Shown: one piece after another, positions 1 to 8,845 of the stretch | Layout: each line of letters begins with the position of its first letter | How positions within the stretch are numbered: the stretch's first letter is position 1 | Source of the DNA: Magnetovibrio blakemorei | GTDB lineage: Bacteria; Pseudomonadota; Alphaproteobacteria; Rhodospirillales; Magnetovibrionaceae | DNA length: 56,928 nucleotides | Direction of reading: 5' to 3' | Assembly: GCF_001746755.1 (NCBI RefSeq) | Contig: NZ_MCGG01000022.1 | Span: 1 to 56,928, forward strand | Notes under the pieces: generated by a model | What the model was told of the DNA's origin: nothing | Database searches by the model: none | The model's input: only the letters and a program-made list of their open reading frames with translations | Program-made: the position numbers and the translations under genes

Positions 1-4
1 CAAA

Positions 5-790
5 TTACAGTCGCAAAATATGCAAACGAATTGCCTCAGCGACCGCTTGTGTGCGCGTGGTTGAAGCCAGCTTCGCCGTGGCGCGGGCGATGTGCTGGTC
101 TACGGCCTTGTCACTCATACCGAGTTTGTCGGCGATCTGCTTTGTTTTTAGGCCTTTTGCCGTCAGGCTCAGCGCCTGTTTTTCTTTCTCCGTCAACAAA
201 AGCGCATTTTTTGCTAAGGGGCGAGATTGTGTGACGGCGTGGAAAACCTGCGCAATCAACCGCAAATAGTCTCGTCGTTCGTCTAAAACGGCACTGAATT
301 CGTCATCGTCCATACGGGTGGACAGACCAAGCCCCCCCCAGTCATTGATATCCGGTCCAGCCCGCAAAGGGAAACTTATGCCATTTTTTATACCTGAACG
401 CTGGGCAAACTCATCAATGGCTTTTTGCTCCGGGGTTAAGTTTTCTCTTGTTTCCGGGGAAAAGAATATTTGATCCTCAGTCGAGGAGATGCAATGCAAT
501 GTGTCTATATCGTTTTGCGAACCGCCCAGCTTTTCGTATTCATCCTGCCATTCCTTCGAGTAGTTGGAGAAGTATGTGATTTCCAATTCCTCACTGTCGT
601 TGCGTCTCCTCCCGAACCCATACATGGCCCAGTCGAAGCCGTGACGGCCCACCTCCTCAAGCAGCGCCATCCAACAATCATCAATGCACGACTGTGCTTG
701 AAGGAGCTCAAAAAAGGCCGAGGCTTCCTGAAGAAGGTTGCTACCTTTTGTCGCATCTCCGCTAATTTTCTGTAAAATGCTGGTGTGCAC
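5..790 (-). CDS. LuxR-type transcriptional regulator with autoinducer-binding-like domain
   Basis: A 261-residue regulator. Residues about 20-175 resemble the autoinducer-binding domain of LuxR/TraR proteins (W and Y of EWQDEY, then a QNDIDTLHC segment, and NGISFPL before a GPDINDWGG stretch). Residues about 197-255 form the C-terminal LuxR helix-turn-helix (LLTEKEKQALSL, KTKQIADKLGMSDKAVDQH). The usual Asp-Pro pair of acyl-homoserine-lactone binders is Asp-Ile here, so the ligand may differ or be absent. No luxI synthase lies in the window, so it would be a LuxR solo. It is divergent from the MFS gene, 46 bp away, and is a paralogue of the regulator at 2075-2818. Function by homology; ligand and targets unknown. 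Confidence 0.85.
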   Translation of the reverse strand: MHTSILQKISGDATKGSNLLQEASAFFELLQAQSCIDDCWMALLEEVGRHGFDWAMYGFGRRRNDSEELEITYFSNYSKEWQDEYEKLGGSQNDIDTLHCISSTEDQIFFSPETRENLTPEQKAIDEFAQRSGIKNGISFPLRAGPDINDWGGLGLSTRMDDDEFSAVLDERRDYLRLIAQVFHAVTQSRPLAKNALLLTEKEKQALSLTAKGLKTKQIADKLGMSDKAVDQHIARATAKLASTTRTQAVAEAIRLHILRL

Positions 791-836
791 GCTATACTAT
801 GTCCTGCCATAATGTGAGCAAGCTGAGGGGGAATGC

Positions 837-2018
837 ATGAATAACCGAAATTTAGTGGGAATAACAGCCGCTTTTTCCCTCCTGTTCGTCTATGCCCAGA
901 CACTTCAGCAATATATTACAGTCGTGTTTGCTGGCCGTGGCGACGTGAACGACGGATATATTGGTTTAATTTTGATTTATGTTTTTTTCTTCTTAGGGAG
1001 TTTTGTTGCTCCGGTCATACTTATACGCATGGGTGCAAAACGAAGTTTCCTACTCATCATGCCACCCTATCTCTTGACCAGAATTTCCTTTATCTACGGG
1101 AACATTGCCTTATTTTTTACGGCGTGTGTTCTCTTAGGGTGCGCAGCCTCGTTGCTATGGAACGCTCATTTCGTATATATGGGACGCATCAGTGAGGAGC
1201 ACTTAAGAGGCAGAAATTCCGGATTTTTTTGGGGTATTTTTTCCGCAACAACGGGTATTGGCTTGGTCGCCTCAGGTCCGCTTCTCACGATTTTGCCGCA
1301 AAGCATTGTGTTCCTGATTTATCTGTTTGTCGGCGCACTGGCTTATGTTCCGTTTTGGAAACTTGACGGCAAGCGAGATAACACCCCGAACCGTGAAGGA
1401 TGGAAAAATCAACTTCCTATATTTAAAAGCCCCACAGCCATTCGGATGACGGGGTGCATATTTACGGCTTATCTGATTTATGGACTGGTTATCGCCTACG
1501 TTCCCCTTGAGATCGCCGAAATATCCGGAACACATATGGTCGGCATCCTTTCATCACCCTTCTTTGTCATCCCGGCCCTGACCTCTTTCTATTTTGGTAA
1601 AATGGCAGATCGGCTTGGTCGATTTCCGACGATGTCACTAGGGCTTGCCCTCTCCGTTATAGGATTGGGTATTCTCTATTATGCCCATAACACGTTTCTT
1701 CTTTTTTGCGGAATTGCTGTGTCTACTTTCGGTTTCTCGGCGCTTTACCCGATGACGACAATCTTACCTGCCGATATCACCCCAAAAGGAATGCTTGAAA
1801 GAATGAGCGGGACATTTAACGCCGTTGGCTCATTTGGAATTCTTTGCGGCATCATCATGCCCTTTCTTGTTTCCGGTAAAGCAGCCTATCTGGTCGGCCT
1901 GGGCATGACGTTGGCCATTGCAGCCCTAACCTTGTCTCTTGGAAGGGGGGGCTTGGATCACGTCTGCATCAAAATCAGCGACGAACTTGATAAGAGCCTT
2001 CAAGCGAACAGAGCGTAA
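837..2018 (+). CDS. MFS transporter, UNC93-like
   Basis: A 393-residue, strongly hydrophobic protein with about 12 predicted membrane segments, the usual size for a major facilitator. The first half carries an UNC93-like stretch (LLGCAASLLWNAHFVYMGRI, about residues 99-118), followed by a short charged loop (SEEHLRGRNSGFF). The start at 837 has a strong GAGGGGG Shine-Dalgarno sequence; an ATG four bases upstream is out of frame. It sits between two paralogous LuxR-type genes, both on the opposite strand: the left one is divergent and the right one convergent. This suggests its expression is controlled by one or both. The substrate cannot be told from sequence; export of a signal or a toxic metabolite is a guess. 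Confidence 0.8.
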   Translation: MNNRNLVGITAAFSLLFVYAQTLQQYITVVFAGRGDVNDGYIGLILIYVFFFLGSFVAPVILIRMGAKRSFLLIMPPYLLTRISFIYGNIALFFTACVLLGCAASLLWNAHFVYMGRISEEHLRGRNSGFFWGIFSATTGIGLVASGPLLTILPQSIVFLIYLFVGALAYVPFWKLDGKRDNTPNREGWKNQLPIFKSPTAIRMTGCIFTAYLIYGLVIAYVPLEIAEISGTHMVGILSSPFFVIPALTSFYFGKMADRLGRFPTMSLGLALSVIGLGILYYAHNTFLLFCGIAVSTFGFSALYPMTTILPADITPKGMLERMSGTFNAVGSFGILCGIIMPFLVSGKAAYLVGLGMTLAIAALTLSLGRGGLDHVCIKISDELDKSLQANRA

Positions 2019-2074
2019 AAATTGCAATTAATGACGATGCTTGCCAGGGGAGGCTATCCACGTTATCAGACGTT

Positions 2075-2818
2075 TCAAATTTTTAAGATATACAGCCGCA
2101 TACCCTCTGCAACGGCTTGCGTAAAAGTCGTGCACGACAATTTCACCTTTGTGCGCGCCATACGCTGTTCAACAGTTTTTCTATTGATCCCAAGCTTCTC
2201 AGCAATTTGTGGGGTTTTAAATCCGCATGCCGATAACGTCAAAACCTGCTTTTCTTTCTCCGTCAGCAAAGCAATATTTTTCGCCAAGGGACGACTTTGA
2301 ATAACGGCATGGAACACCTGAGCAATCAGACGAAGATAATCTCCACTTTCAGATAACAAACGGTCAAAGCCAGCATTGTCGAGATTTGATCCGTACCCCA
2401 CGCCACCCCAATCCTCAATATCTGGGCCACCACGCAAGGGAATCGTAATGCCGCTTGTTGCTCCATGACGTTGCGCCATCTTCTCCATCTCAAGCTGTTC
2501 GGGCGGAAGAAGGGCCAGGGCTTTTGGCTCATACCAGCGTAATTCTTCTGATGAATGTATGCAGTGCTGAACATTCACATCATTATCAGGTCCGCCCAGT
2601 CGATCATATACTTCCTGCCATTCCGGCGGATAACTGGAGAAGTAAATAAACTGGCTTTGTTCATGTTCACGTACCCGCAAAAAGCCATAAAGCACCCAAG
2701 GGATACCTAGGTTTTGTGCTTCCTTCAAAAACACATCCCAACACGCATTTACATCAGAAAGAGTCTGGAGATGTTCCAGAAATTTGGATGCTTTTTGGAG
2801 TTGGTGTTGCACGGTCAA
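2075..2818 (-). CDS. LuxR-type transcriptional regulator, paralogue of the gene at 5-790
   Basis: A 247-residue regulator with the same layout as the first gene in the window: an autoinducer-binding-like domain (about residues 15-165, with SSYPPEWQEVYDRLGG and SGITIPLRGGPDIEDWGG) and a C-terminal LuxR helix-turn-helix (LLTEKEKQVLTLSACG, TPQIAEKLGINRKTVEQR). The two proteins align along their whole length, and the DNA-binding helix differs at several exposed positions, so the operators may differ. The Asp-Pro signature of lactone binding is again missing (NDVNVQHC). It is convergent with the MFS transporter. The likely origin is local duplication. No synthase partner is seen. Confidence 0.85.
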   Translation of the reverse strand: MTVQHQLQKASKFLEHLQTLSDVNACWDVFLKEAQNLGIPWVLYGFLRVREHEQSQFIYFSSYPPEWQEVYDRLGGPDNDVNVQHCIHSSEELRWYEPKALALLPPEQLEMEKMAQRHGATSGITIPLRGGPDIEDWGGVGYGSNLDNAGFDRLLSESGDYLRLIAQVFHAVIQSRPLAKNIALLTEKEKQVLTLSACGFKTPQIAEKLGINRKTVEQRMARTKVKLSCTTFTQAVAEGMRLYILKI

Positions 2819-2909
2819 GTATCCACTATTAATTTATGGATAATCACATGATGGAAAAACCATTGCAACCAATAGATTATCTCATCATCGGCAAGCCCCT
2901 AATTCTCTA

Positions 2910-3125
2910 GACGTTGCCCGTAGCTTGATCCTTACCAGGTCTACGAAGAAGGTCAATGTTTCTTCGGTCAGGACCGCAGACGGCCTTTGCCGTTTTTACT
3001 GGTGCCAACCCATAGTCGACCTGCTTCGACGTTCAGGTCTCCTGCCGTCATGTGGGTGAGCTCCCCATAACGGTATCCGGTGAGGATTGCCCCCCACCAA
3101 GGTGGCAAATTCAGAGGAACAAGCC
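2910..3125 (-). pseudogene. Tyrosine recombinase (phage-type integrase) remnant
   Basis: On the minus strand the translation LPPWWGAILTGYRYGELTHM, followed by AGDLNVEAGRLWVGTSKNGK, matches the start of the catalytic domain of tyrosine integrases, where the Arg of the TGxRxGEL motif is catalytic. Just after GKGR the frame shifts, and AVLTEETLTFFVDLV continues the family pattern in another frame, then ends. Only about 70 codons of a normally 350-400 codon gene remain. No N-terminal core-binding region, no HxxR box and no catalytic Tyr were found. The remnant suggests an old integration event beside the LuxR/MFS block. Confidence 0.6.
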
Positions 3126-3336
3126 CTGGGTTAGCTCGCCACAGGGCGGGCTTTTTTGTTAGCGCGCAAAATTTTCGGTAAATCCAATCACAAGTGACTG
3201 CGAACATTATCAATCTTATTTTAGGCGCGATGATGCGCGAGCACAGCCTTATCTTGTTGAGCGCCATCTTCGCAGCCTTCAATATGATAAGGATATAACG
3301 TTGGCTGATGGCTTGATTGTATTGGAAGGTGAATTG

Positions 3337-3519
3337 ATGGCTGAACATTTGACGTGTCCTGAGTGCGGCCAAACGTTCACCTGTGACCCAGATGGCGATT
3401 GCTGGTGCAAATCCTATCCGGTCCTGAACATCCCCGAAGCGCTCAAAGGGGAACACTGTTTATGCCGTTGCGTGTTGGATAGATTGATCAAAAAGCAAGC
3501 GGGCAGGGCAAGCGCCTAG
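3337..3519 (+). CDS. Small cysteine-rich CWC-family protein
   Basis: A 60-residue protein rich in Cys (CPECGQTFTC, CWCKSYP, CLCRCVLDRLI). The spacing and the CWCKSYP motif match the small cysteine-rich CWC family of proteobacteria, thought to bind metal; the role is unknown. The ATG at 3337 is preferred because GGAAGGTGA lies a suitable distance upstream and the CPECG motif then falls near the N-terminus. An in-frame TTG at 3301 would add 12 residues. It lies between an integrase remnant and a thioesterase gene, with no obvious operon partner. Confidence 0.7.
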   Translation: MAEHLTCPECGQTFTCDPDGDCWCKSYPVLNIPEALKGEHCLCRCVLDRLIKKQAGRASA

Positions 3520-3557
3520 CGCTGTTCGTCTGTTCAATCAATTACTGCGCTATTGTC

Positions 3558-3588
3558 CACGCCCGCCGTTCACGCCCGCCGTTCACGC
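3558..3588. repeat. Short tandem repeat, 13-bp unit, 2.4 copies
   Basis: The unit CACGCCCGCCGTT occurs twice in a row (3558-3570 and 3571-3583) and is followed by CACGC. It abuts and slightly overlaps the stop codon of the thioesterase gene on the minus strand. Probably replication slippage; no function inferred. Confidence 0.7.
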
Positions 3589-4029
3589 AGGTCGGTCTGG
3601 CGGGATTGAGTAAGTGCCCGTTGCATGTGCGACCGGATCATGATCGCTTTCGGAAAAGATTGTCACCTCAAGCACGGCGAGACGCTTGCCGATCTTGATC
3701 GCACGTCCCTCGGCGATGAGGTCGTCGCGACCCGGTTTGCGCAGAAAGTTGATGTTGAAGTTTGTGGTCACCGCCAACGTGACATGACCGATTGCCGACA
3801 GCACCACCGCATACATAGTCGCATCCGCCAGCAACATCATGGTCGGCCCCGACACCGTGCCGCCCGGGCGCAAAAACGTCTCATCGAAAGGGATGCGGCA
3901 GACGGCCTCCCCCTCGCCCATCCGCTCGGCCACCAGTCCAACCTCATGCGCCCAGGGCAACTCAGTCTCAACAATCTGATTGAATGCGTTAACGCTCACA
4001 CGTGTCATATTGGCAACGCCTGTTTTCAT
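3583..4029 (-). CDS. PaaI-type hotdog-fold thioesterase
   Basis: A 148-residue protein of the PaaI/YigI-like hotdog thioesterase family, which hydrolyses acyl-CoA thioesters. Family signs are FLRPGGTVSGPTMMLLADAT (about residues 53-72, where an active-site acidic residue lies on the central helix) and the later strands VTTNFNINFLRKPG and EGRAIKIGKRLAVLEV. It is the usual length for the family. An alternative start eight codons in (4008) is possible; neither has a strong ribosome binding site. It points away from the CPBP protease start, 41 bp from that gene's stop. The substrate is unknown. Confidence 0.8.
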   Translation of the reverse strand: MKTGVANMTRVSVNAFNQIVETELPWAHEVGLVAERMGEGEAVCRIPFDETFLRPGGTVSGPTMMLLADATMYAVVLSAIGHVTLAVTTNFNINFLRKPGRDDLIAEGRAIKIGKRLAVLEVTIFSESDHDPVAHATGTYSIPPDRPA

Positions 4030-4069
4030 AAGGTTAAATCACTTTTGTCCAAGATCGTAAAACGAGAGG

Positions 4070-4696
4070 CTATTCAATCCATCCTGCGAACAAGATCAGG
4101 TCTATGAGGTAATGTGCCACAATGGGAGCCGCCAGTGTACCTGTGGCCCGATACAGCCCCATCAACAGCAGTCCTGCAAGGCCTGTGATCACGACCCCCG
4201 TTACGCCTTGAGGAACATGAATCAAGGCAAAGGCGAAGGTGGATAAAAGGTATTGGGCCGCCACACTGTTTGGGAAAGACCGGACAAACTGGTAACGAAA
4301 AACCAGCTCTTCGGACAACGCCACCAAGGCAAGCCCCACCGTCAAATCAAAATAGAAAAAGGAGTCTGATTCAAGATCTGAAAAGGACCAAACTTCACCA
4401 CCCAGGATTGGAATGACGAAGCCGAGTTGCTCATCGGCATAAAACAAGCCCAGCGCCAATACGACGGTCAATCCCGTTAAGACGGCCATTCGAGCGCTGA
4501 AAACAACGCGTCGAAACCGGAAACCGCCAAACACCACGACCATCCCGATGAGGACCACCCGCTCAGCATAATCGATGCCATATTGCATGAGGGTTGGCAG
4601 CAAGAATTTAAGCCAGCAGGCCACCATGAACAGCACGCAAACGGCCAAAAGCCCTGATGGCGTTAGGGTTGGTTGTCTGTCGTTCAGTGCGGTCAT
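4070..4696 (-). CDS. CPBP family intramembrane metalloprotease
   Basis: A 208-residue membrane protein with about six hydrophobic segments. It carries the CPBP (CAAX protease and bacteriocin-processing, Abi) motifs in order: EELVFRYQF (about residue 130, the Glu-Glu catalytic pair plus Arg), FALIHVPQG (about 158, metal-ligand His) and HYLIDLILF (about 195, second His). The family cleaves peptides within the membrane; substrates in bacteria are mostly unknown. It is divergent from the polyferredoxin gene over about 260 bp. It may form a short transcription unit with the thioesterase, which follows on the same strand 40 bp later. Confidence 0.8.
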   Translation of the reverse strand: MTALNDRQPTLTPSGLLAVCVLFMVACWLKFLLPTLMQYGIDYAERVVLIGMVVVFGGFRFRRVVFSARMAVLTGLTVVLALGLFYADEQLGFVIPILGGEVWSFSDLESDSFFYFDLTVGLALVALSEELVFRYQFVRSFPNSVAAQYLLSTFAFALIHVPQGVTGVVITGLAGLLLMGLYRATGTLAAPIVAHYLIDLILFAGWIE

Positions 4697-4955
4697 AGCA
4701 GGGATATTCTCTCATGAAATGAGTGGATTAAGCAATCAAACACAAAAAATGACCGGCGCATTTTTGGTCATAAATATGGTGTGCAAAATGACAAGGGTAT
4801 GCGGAAACATCATCATGCCGACTGAATAGTCCACGTTGATTGTTAATTATGTGCAAACACAAGAAAATTATTGTTGTTTGATACTGCTTTCGGAGAAAAC
4901 AGTGGTACAATTTGCCCAAGTTCAGCACCTGATGTAACGAAGCGAGCAGCACCCC

Positions 4956-7001
4956 ATGACGAAGACGCAGACCTTATTCTTGTGTACCTGTGACAACAGC
5001 CAGAAGATAGACGCGAAGGCCATTGGTAAGGCGCTTGATCTCGACACTTCGCCAAAAATTTACGAGCAGTTGTGCCGCTCGCAGATTGAAGCTCTGAACT
5101 CTACGGCGGCGGCAGGGCAACAAGCGACGATTTGCTGCACGCAAGAAATTCCGGTGCTATTGGAGGCCTGGGCCGAGGCCTCGGGTGACGACACCGCGCC
5201 TCATTTTGTCAACATCCGCGAGAATGCGGGATGGTCTGAAGACGGCCCAAAATCTTCGGCAAAAATGGCGGCCCTGATTGGTGAAGCACAAGTCAACGTT
5301 TCCGGATCAACCAACGTCACCCTGCATTCCGACGGCCGCACGCTGATCTTGGGCAACGACGACACCGCCATCGAGGCCGCCAAACGACTTGCGCAACATT
5401 TAGATGTGACCGTCTTGCTGACAAGGGCAGATGAGATCTTGCCCCCCGCCATCGGCAACGTGCCTGTGCTGTTGGGTAAAATCACGACGGCCTCAGGATA
5501 CCTTGGAAAGTTTGCCGTCAACGTTGACGGTCTGCGCACCCTTGACCCCAGTTCACGCGGCAGCGCCCAATTCGGGAGCGTGGCCAAAGGCCCCACATGC
5601 CTTGACGCGGATATCTTGATCGATCTCAGAGGCACGCCCGCGCTGTTCCCGGCACCCGAAAAACGCGATGGTTATTTATATGCCGAACCCGGCAACCCTG
5701 CAGCGGTCGAACGCGCCCTTTTCGACGCCCTTAATCTGCTCGGCGAATTTGAAAAACCGCACTATGTTCTACATACGGCCACTCAATGTGCCCATTCGCG
5801 CAATTCCATCGTCGCTTGCACACGATGCCTGGACGCCTGCCCCACATCGGCCATTCAGCCTGCGGGCGATCATGTCACCATTGATCCGTATATCTGCGCA
5901 GGTTGCGGTGAGTGCTCGGCTGTCTGCCCAACGGGGGCCAACAGTTATCAATATCCCTCGGTAAAAGGCGTCATGGCGCGTGCCCGTGCGCTGTTGAGCA
6001 CCTTCCAAAAAGGCGGCGGCAGCGCGCCAGTGCTGTTGATCACAAACCCCACCGACGGTGTCGAAACGATTGCCATGATGGCCCGCTATGGCCGGGGCCT
6101 CCCCGCCCGAGTGCTGCCCTTTACCCTGAACACCATCACCAGCGTGGGCCTGGATACTTTATTGAGCCTCATCGCTTATGGCGCTAGCCGCATTGTTTTG
6201 CTGGCCAACCCGGCCCAGGCCAGTGAGCTTTCCGTTCTGCATCAACAAATCGAATATGCAAACGCCATTTTGCACGCCTTGGGCTACGGCAAAGACCGCA
6301 TCACCGTCTTGGAAGAGGCCGATCCCAGCATGGTCGAAAACATCCTTTGGTCACTGCCCAAAGATCCGGCAACCCCTGCAAACTATTTCACCTGTGCTGG
6401 GGAAAAACGCGAAACCTTGTCCCAAGCGCTGATCCATCTCCATGCCGCTGCCCCCACGCCGCAAGACAGAGTTTCCCTGCCCGTCGGCGCGCCATTTGGC
6501 GAGGTCATCGTGGATGGTCACGCGTGCACCTTATGTTTGGCATGCACCAGCGCTTGCCCGACTGGTGCCTTGAAAAGCAACCCGGAGCGACCTGAATTGC
6601 GCTTTCGCGAAGCCGCTTGTGTTCAGTGCGGTCTGTGCCTGAAAACCTGTCCTGAAAAGGCGATCACGCTGAGCCCCAGCATCGACTTCACAGGCAAGGC
6701 CCGCAACCTCACCACACTCAAGTCGGAACAGCCCTTCGAATGCATCCGTTGCGGCAAACCCTTCGGCACCAAGGCCTCCATCGAGCGCATGGCCGAAAAA
6801 TTGAAAAACCATTCCATGTTTAGCGGCCCCGGGGGGATGGATCGTTTGCGCATGTGCGAAGACTGCCGCGTTTTCGCCATGGCCGATGCACGCCCCGATC
6901 CATTCACGTCGGGCACCCGCCCCATAACCCGCACCACCGATGACTACCTGCGCGAACGCGAAGCCGCCACGTCAAAAAACGATCCGGAAAAGCTCAATTG
7001 A
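4956..7001 (+). CDS. Polyferredoxin with four [4Fe-4S] motifs, HdrA/MvhD-like, linked to formate dehydrogenase
   Basis: A 681-residue cytoplasmic Fe-S protein. Two ferredoxin motifs lie mid-protein (CTRCLDACP, about residue 288; CAGCGECSAVCP, about 313) and two more later (CTLCLACTSACP, about 522; CVQCGLCLKTCP, about 554). A C-terminal CIRCGKPFG/CEDC pair could bind another metal. The stretch LILGNDDTAIEAAKRLAQHL (about 131-150) resembles a Rossmann nucleotide-binding start, but GxGxxG is degenerate. The region around 360-460 (GLDTLLSLIAYGASRIVLLA) resembles the MvhD/FlpD fold of heterodisulfide reductase partners without its cysteines. These last two readings are inference. It is convergent with mobB of the formate dehydrogenase cluster, and similar proteins are commonly annotated beside such clusters. 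A role in moving electrons between formate dehydrogenase and cytoplasmic acceptors is likely. Confidence 0.75.
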   Translation: MTKTQTLFLCTCDNSQKIDAKAIGKALDLDTSPKIYEQLCRSQIEALNSTAAAGQQATICCTQEIPVLLEAWAEASGDDTAPHFVNIRENAGWSEDGPKSSAKMAALIGEAQVNVSGSTNVTLHSDGRTLILGNDDTAIEAAKRLAQHLDVTVLLTRADEILPPAIGNVPVLLGKITTASGYLGKFAVNVDGLRTLDPSSRGSAQFGSVAKGPTCLDADILIDLRGTPALFPAPEKRDGYLYAEPGNPAAVERALFDALNLLGEFEKPHYVLHTATQCAHSRNSIVACTRCLDACPTSAIQPAGDHVTIDPYICAGCGECSAVCPTGANSYQYPSVKGVMARARALLSTFQKGGGSAPVLLITNPTDGVETIAMMARYGRGLPARVLPFTLNTITSVGLDTLLSLIAYGASRIVLLANPAQASELSVLHQQIEYANAILHALGYGKDRITVLEEADPSMVENILWSLPKDPATPANYFTCAGEKRETLSQALIHLHAAAPTPQDRVSLPVGAPFGEVIVDGHACTLCLACTSACPTGALKSNPERPELRFREAACVQCGLCLKTCPEKAITLSPSIDFTGKARNLTTLKSEQPFECIRCGKPFGTKASIERMAEKLKNHSMFSGPGGMDRLRMCEDCRVFAMADARPDPFTSGTRPITRTTDDYLREREAATSKNDPEKLN

Positions 7002-7024
7002 AAAATACAAAAAATGTGTGGCGC

Positions 7025-7561
7025 TTACTCGGCGGCTTCCACCCGTAAGGTGCCAACAGACGGAACGATCCCCGTAAAACGTATGATGAAGTCGGCAATT
7101 TGACCGACATCATTGAGATCCAACACGGGCACCTGCACGCCGTCAACAGTCTCATTGCTGGCCACGGCAACAATCGTATCGTCACAGATGGCAAGCATGT
7201 CTTCACCCGTCGAAGACGGACGGGTGACTTCCAACTTGGGATGACGGTTGCGTTTGAAGCCTTCGATCAACAGAAGATCCACAGGGGTCATCTGCTCAAT
7301 CAAGGACTCCATATCGGGTTCGGGTTCTTCGCGCAATTCATGGACCAGGGCCCAACGGCCACCTGATGCAATCAAAACTTCTTCCGCACCCGCTTGACGA
7401 TGGCGATAAGAGTCCTTGCCCGGCTTATCAATATCGAAGTTGTGGTGGGTGTGTTTCATGGTCGACACCCGAAAGCCACGGCTCTTGAGTTCCGGCAGCA
7501 ATTTAATCAGCAGCTCCGTTTTACCGCTGCCACTCCATCCAACAATACCGAAAATTTTCAT
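7025..7561 (-). CDS. mobB: Molybdopterin-guanine dinucleotide biosynthesis adaptor MobB (copy 1)
   Basis: About 178 residues. The P-loop GIVGWSGSGKTELLIKLL near the N-terminus, the MKHTHHNFDIDKPGKDSYRH segment and LLLIEGFKRN are the hallmarks of MobB, a GTP-binding protein that assists MobA in attaching GMP to molybdopterin. I chose the ATG at 7561 (MKIFGIVG), not the upstream in-frame start, because it puts the P-loop at the family position. It is the last gene of the formate dehydrogenase cluster, 30 bp after the HdrD-like gene, fitting cofactor supply to the molybdoenzyme. A close paralogue sits at 27482-28000. No mobA is in the window. Confidence 0.88.
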   Translation of the reverse strand: MKIFGIVGWSGSGKTELLIKLLPELKSRGFRVSTMKHTHHNFDIDKPGKDSYRHRQAGAEEVLIASGGRWALVHELREEPEPDMESLIEQMTPVDLLLIEGFKRNRHPKLEVTRPSSTGEDMLAICDDTIVAVASNETVDGVQVPVLDLNDVGQIADFIIRFTGIVPSVGTLRVEAAE

Positions 7562-7591
7562 TGCACGTCTGCCCCACATTCAAAAGAAAAT

Positions 7592-8845
7592 TTAGTCTTC
7601 TATGTATTCCGCCAACAGTTCGGTGATGCTCAAAACCGGCATCGTCATCTCATACGTATCGATGGCTTCTTCCATGACATTTCGGCAATTGCCACACGCC
7701 GTCACCATGGCGTCGGGCTTCACCTCATCCAATTGGCGTTTTTTACTGCCGAACGCGAGAAGGCGTAATTTTTCGGCATTCGAGTTTGAACTGACCCCAC
7801 CGCCGCCGCCACAGCAAATGTTGGCCTCTTTGTTGGGTGACATTTCAACAAAGTTGTCGGCAATTTGGCCCAAGATATTACGCGGCTCTTCGACAATCCC
7901 GCCCCGTCTCACGATCTGGCAGGGGTCATGAAAGGTCAAACGGCGGCTGTCTTTGCCCTTGGTGGGAATACGACCTTCAACACGCAACTGTTCCAACAGT
8001 TCCAAAATATGGATCACCTGGAATTTGTAGGAACGTCCCACAAGATTCGGTCCTTCCCAGTTCAAAGCGGAATAGGCGTGACCGCACTCTGGACTGACAA
8101 CGTACTTCACGCCCAACTCTTCGGCTGCCTCGACAACCCGTGACACCAACGTCTTGGCAACCGCTTTGTCACCCATTTGAATGCCAACGTTGGTGGCCTC
8201 GTAAGCTTTGGTGGACATGGTCCACGTGACACCCGCTTTTTTAAAGATCTTGGCCAAGGCCCCAATGACTTCATAGAAATTGAGGATTTCCATCGCCGAC
8301 AAAATAACCATGTAGTCGACGCCGGGTTTGTCCAACTCGATGGCAATACCGGTTTCTTCAGCCTGCTCTGCGACAATCTTGCGGAAAGTCTCGGGCTTGA
8401 TGCCCAAAGGACTACCCGTTTCCAGCGCACGTTCTGCGGCGCCCGTGAGGCCTTCAGGCACGACACCCGCAGCCACCATGCCTTCGCGGGTTTTGCGCAC
8501 CAAGCCGGCAATATCGATGCCCATCGGACACACAATGGTGCAGCGCCCACACAAGGTGCAGCTGTCATAGATCAGCTCCGACCACTCATCGAGATCGGTC
8601 TGCGTCAATTCCTTGGGCACCAAACCGACCAGCTTTTTCAGCCCGGCCAACGGGTCCTTGTGACGTTTGTAAACGCGACGCATCAAGTCCAGCTTGTAAA
8701 CCGGGGCAAACCGCACATCGCCGGTGTTTTCATAAAAATGACACGCTTCCGCACACTGCCCACAGTGCACACAGGCATCCAAATAGCTGGCGGCGGAAGC
8801 GTCAATGTTCGAGACCATAGTCTCGATGGCGGCTGATACGTTCAT
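7592..8845 (-). CDS. HdrD/DsrK-like (Fe-S)-binding protein
   Basis: A 417-residue cytoplasmic protein. The N-terminus has two [4Fe-4S] motifs (CVHCGQCAEACHF and CTLCGRCTIVCPMGIDI). The C-terminal half has two CCG-type cysteine domains (SPECGHAYSALNW, then CCGGGGGVSSNS followed by CGNCRN), as in HdrD, DsrK, GlpC and LldE, where they hold a special Fe-S cluster or a thiol/disulfide site. The start overlaps the stop of the NarI-like gene by 4 bp (ATGA), so the two are translationally coupled. This is the arrangement of DsrM/DsrK and HdrE/HdrD pairs, which link the quinone pool to cytoplasmic redox chemistry. The partner substrate is unknown; the link to formate dehydrogenase rests on operon position. 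Confidence 0.82.
   Translation of the reverse strand: MNVSAAIETMVSNIDASAASYLDACVHCGQCAEACHFYENTGDVRFAPVYKLDLMRRVYKRHKDPLAGLKKLVGLVPKELTQTDLDEWSELIYDSCTLCGRCTIVCPMGIDIAGLVRKTREGMVAAGVVPEGLTGAAERALETGSPLGIKPETFRKIVAEQAEETGIAIELDKPGVDYMVILSAMEILNFYEVIGALAKIFKKAGVTWTMSTKAYEATNVGIQMGDKAVAKTLVSRVVEAAEELGVKYVVSPECGHAYSALNWEGPNLVGRSYKFQVIHILELLEQLRVEGRIPTKGKDSRRLTFHDPCQIVRRGGIVEEPRNILGQIADNFVEMSPNKEANICCGGGGGVSSNSNAEKLRLLAFGSKKRQLDEVKPDAMVTACGNCRNVMEEAIDTYEMTMPVLSITELLAEYIED

Noticed and set aside
4878-4911. TTGATA and TACAAT as a promoter for the polyferredoxin gene
   Set aside because: The two hexamers are 22 bp apart, beyond the normal spacing.
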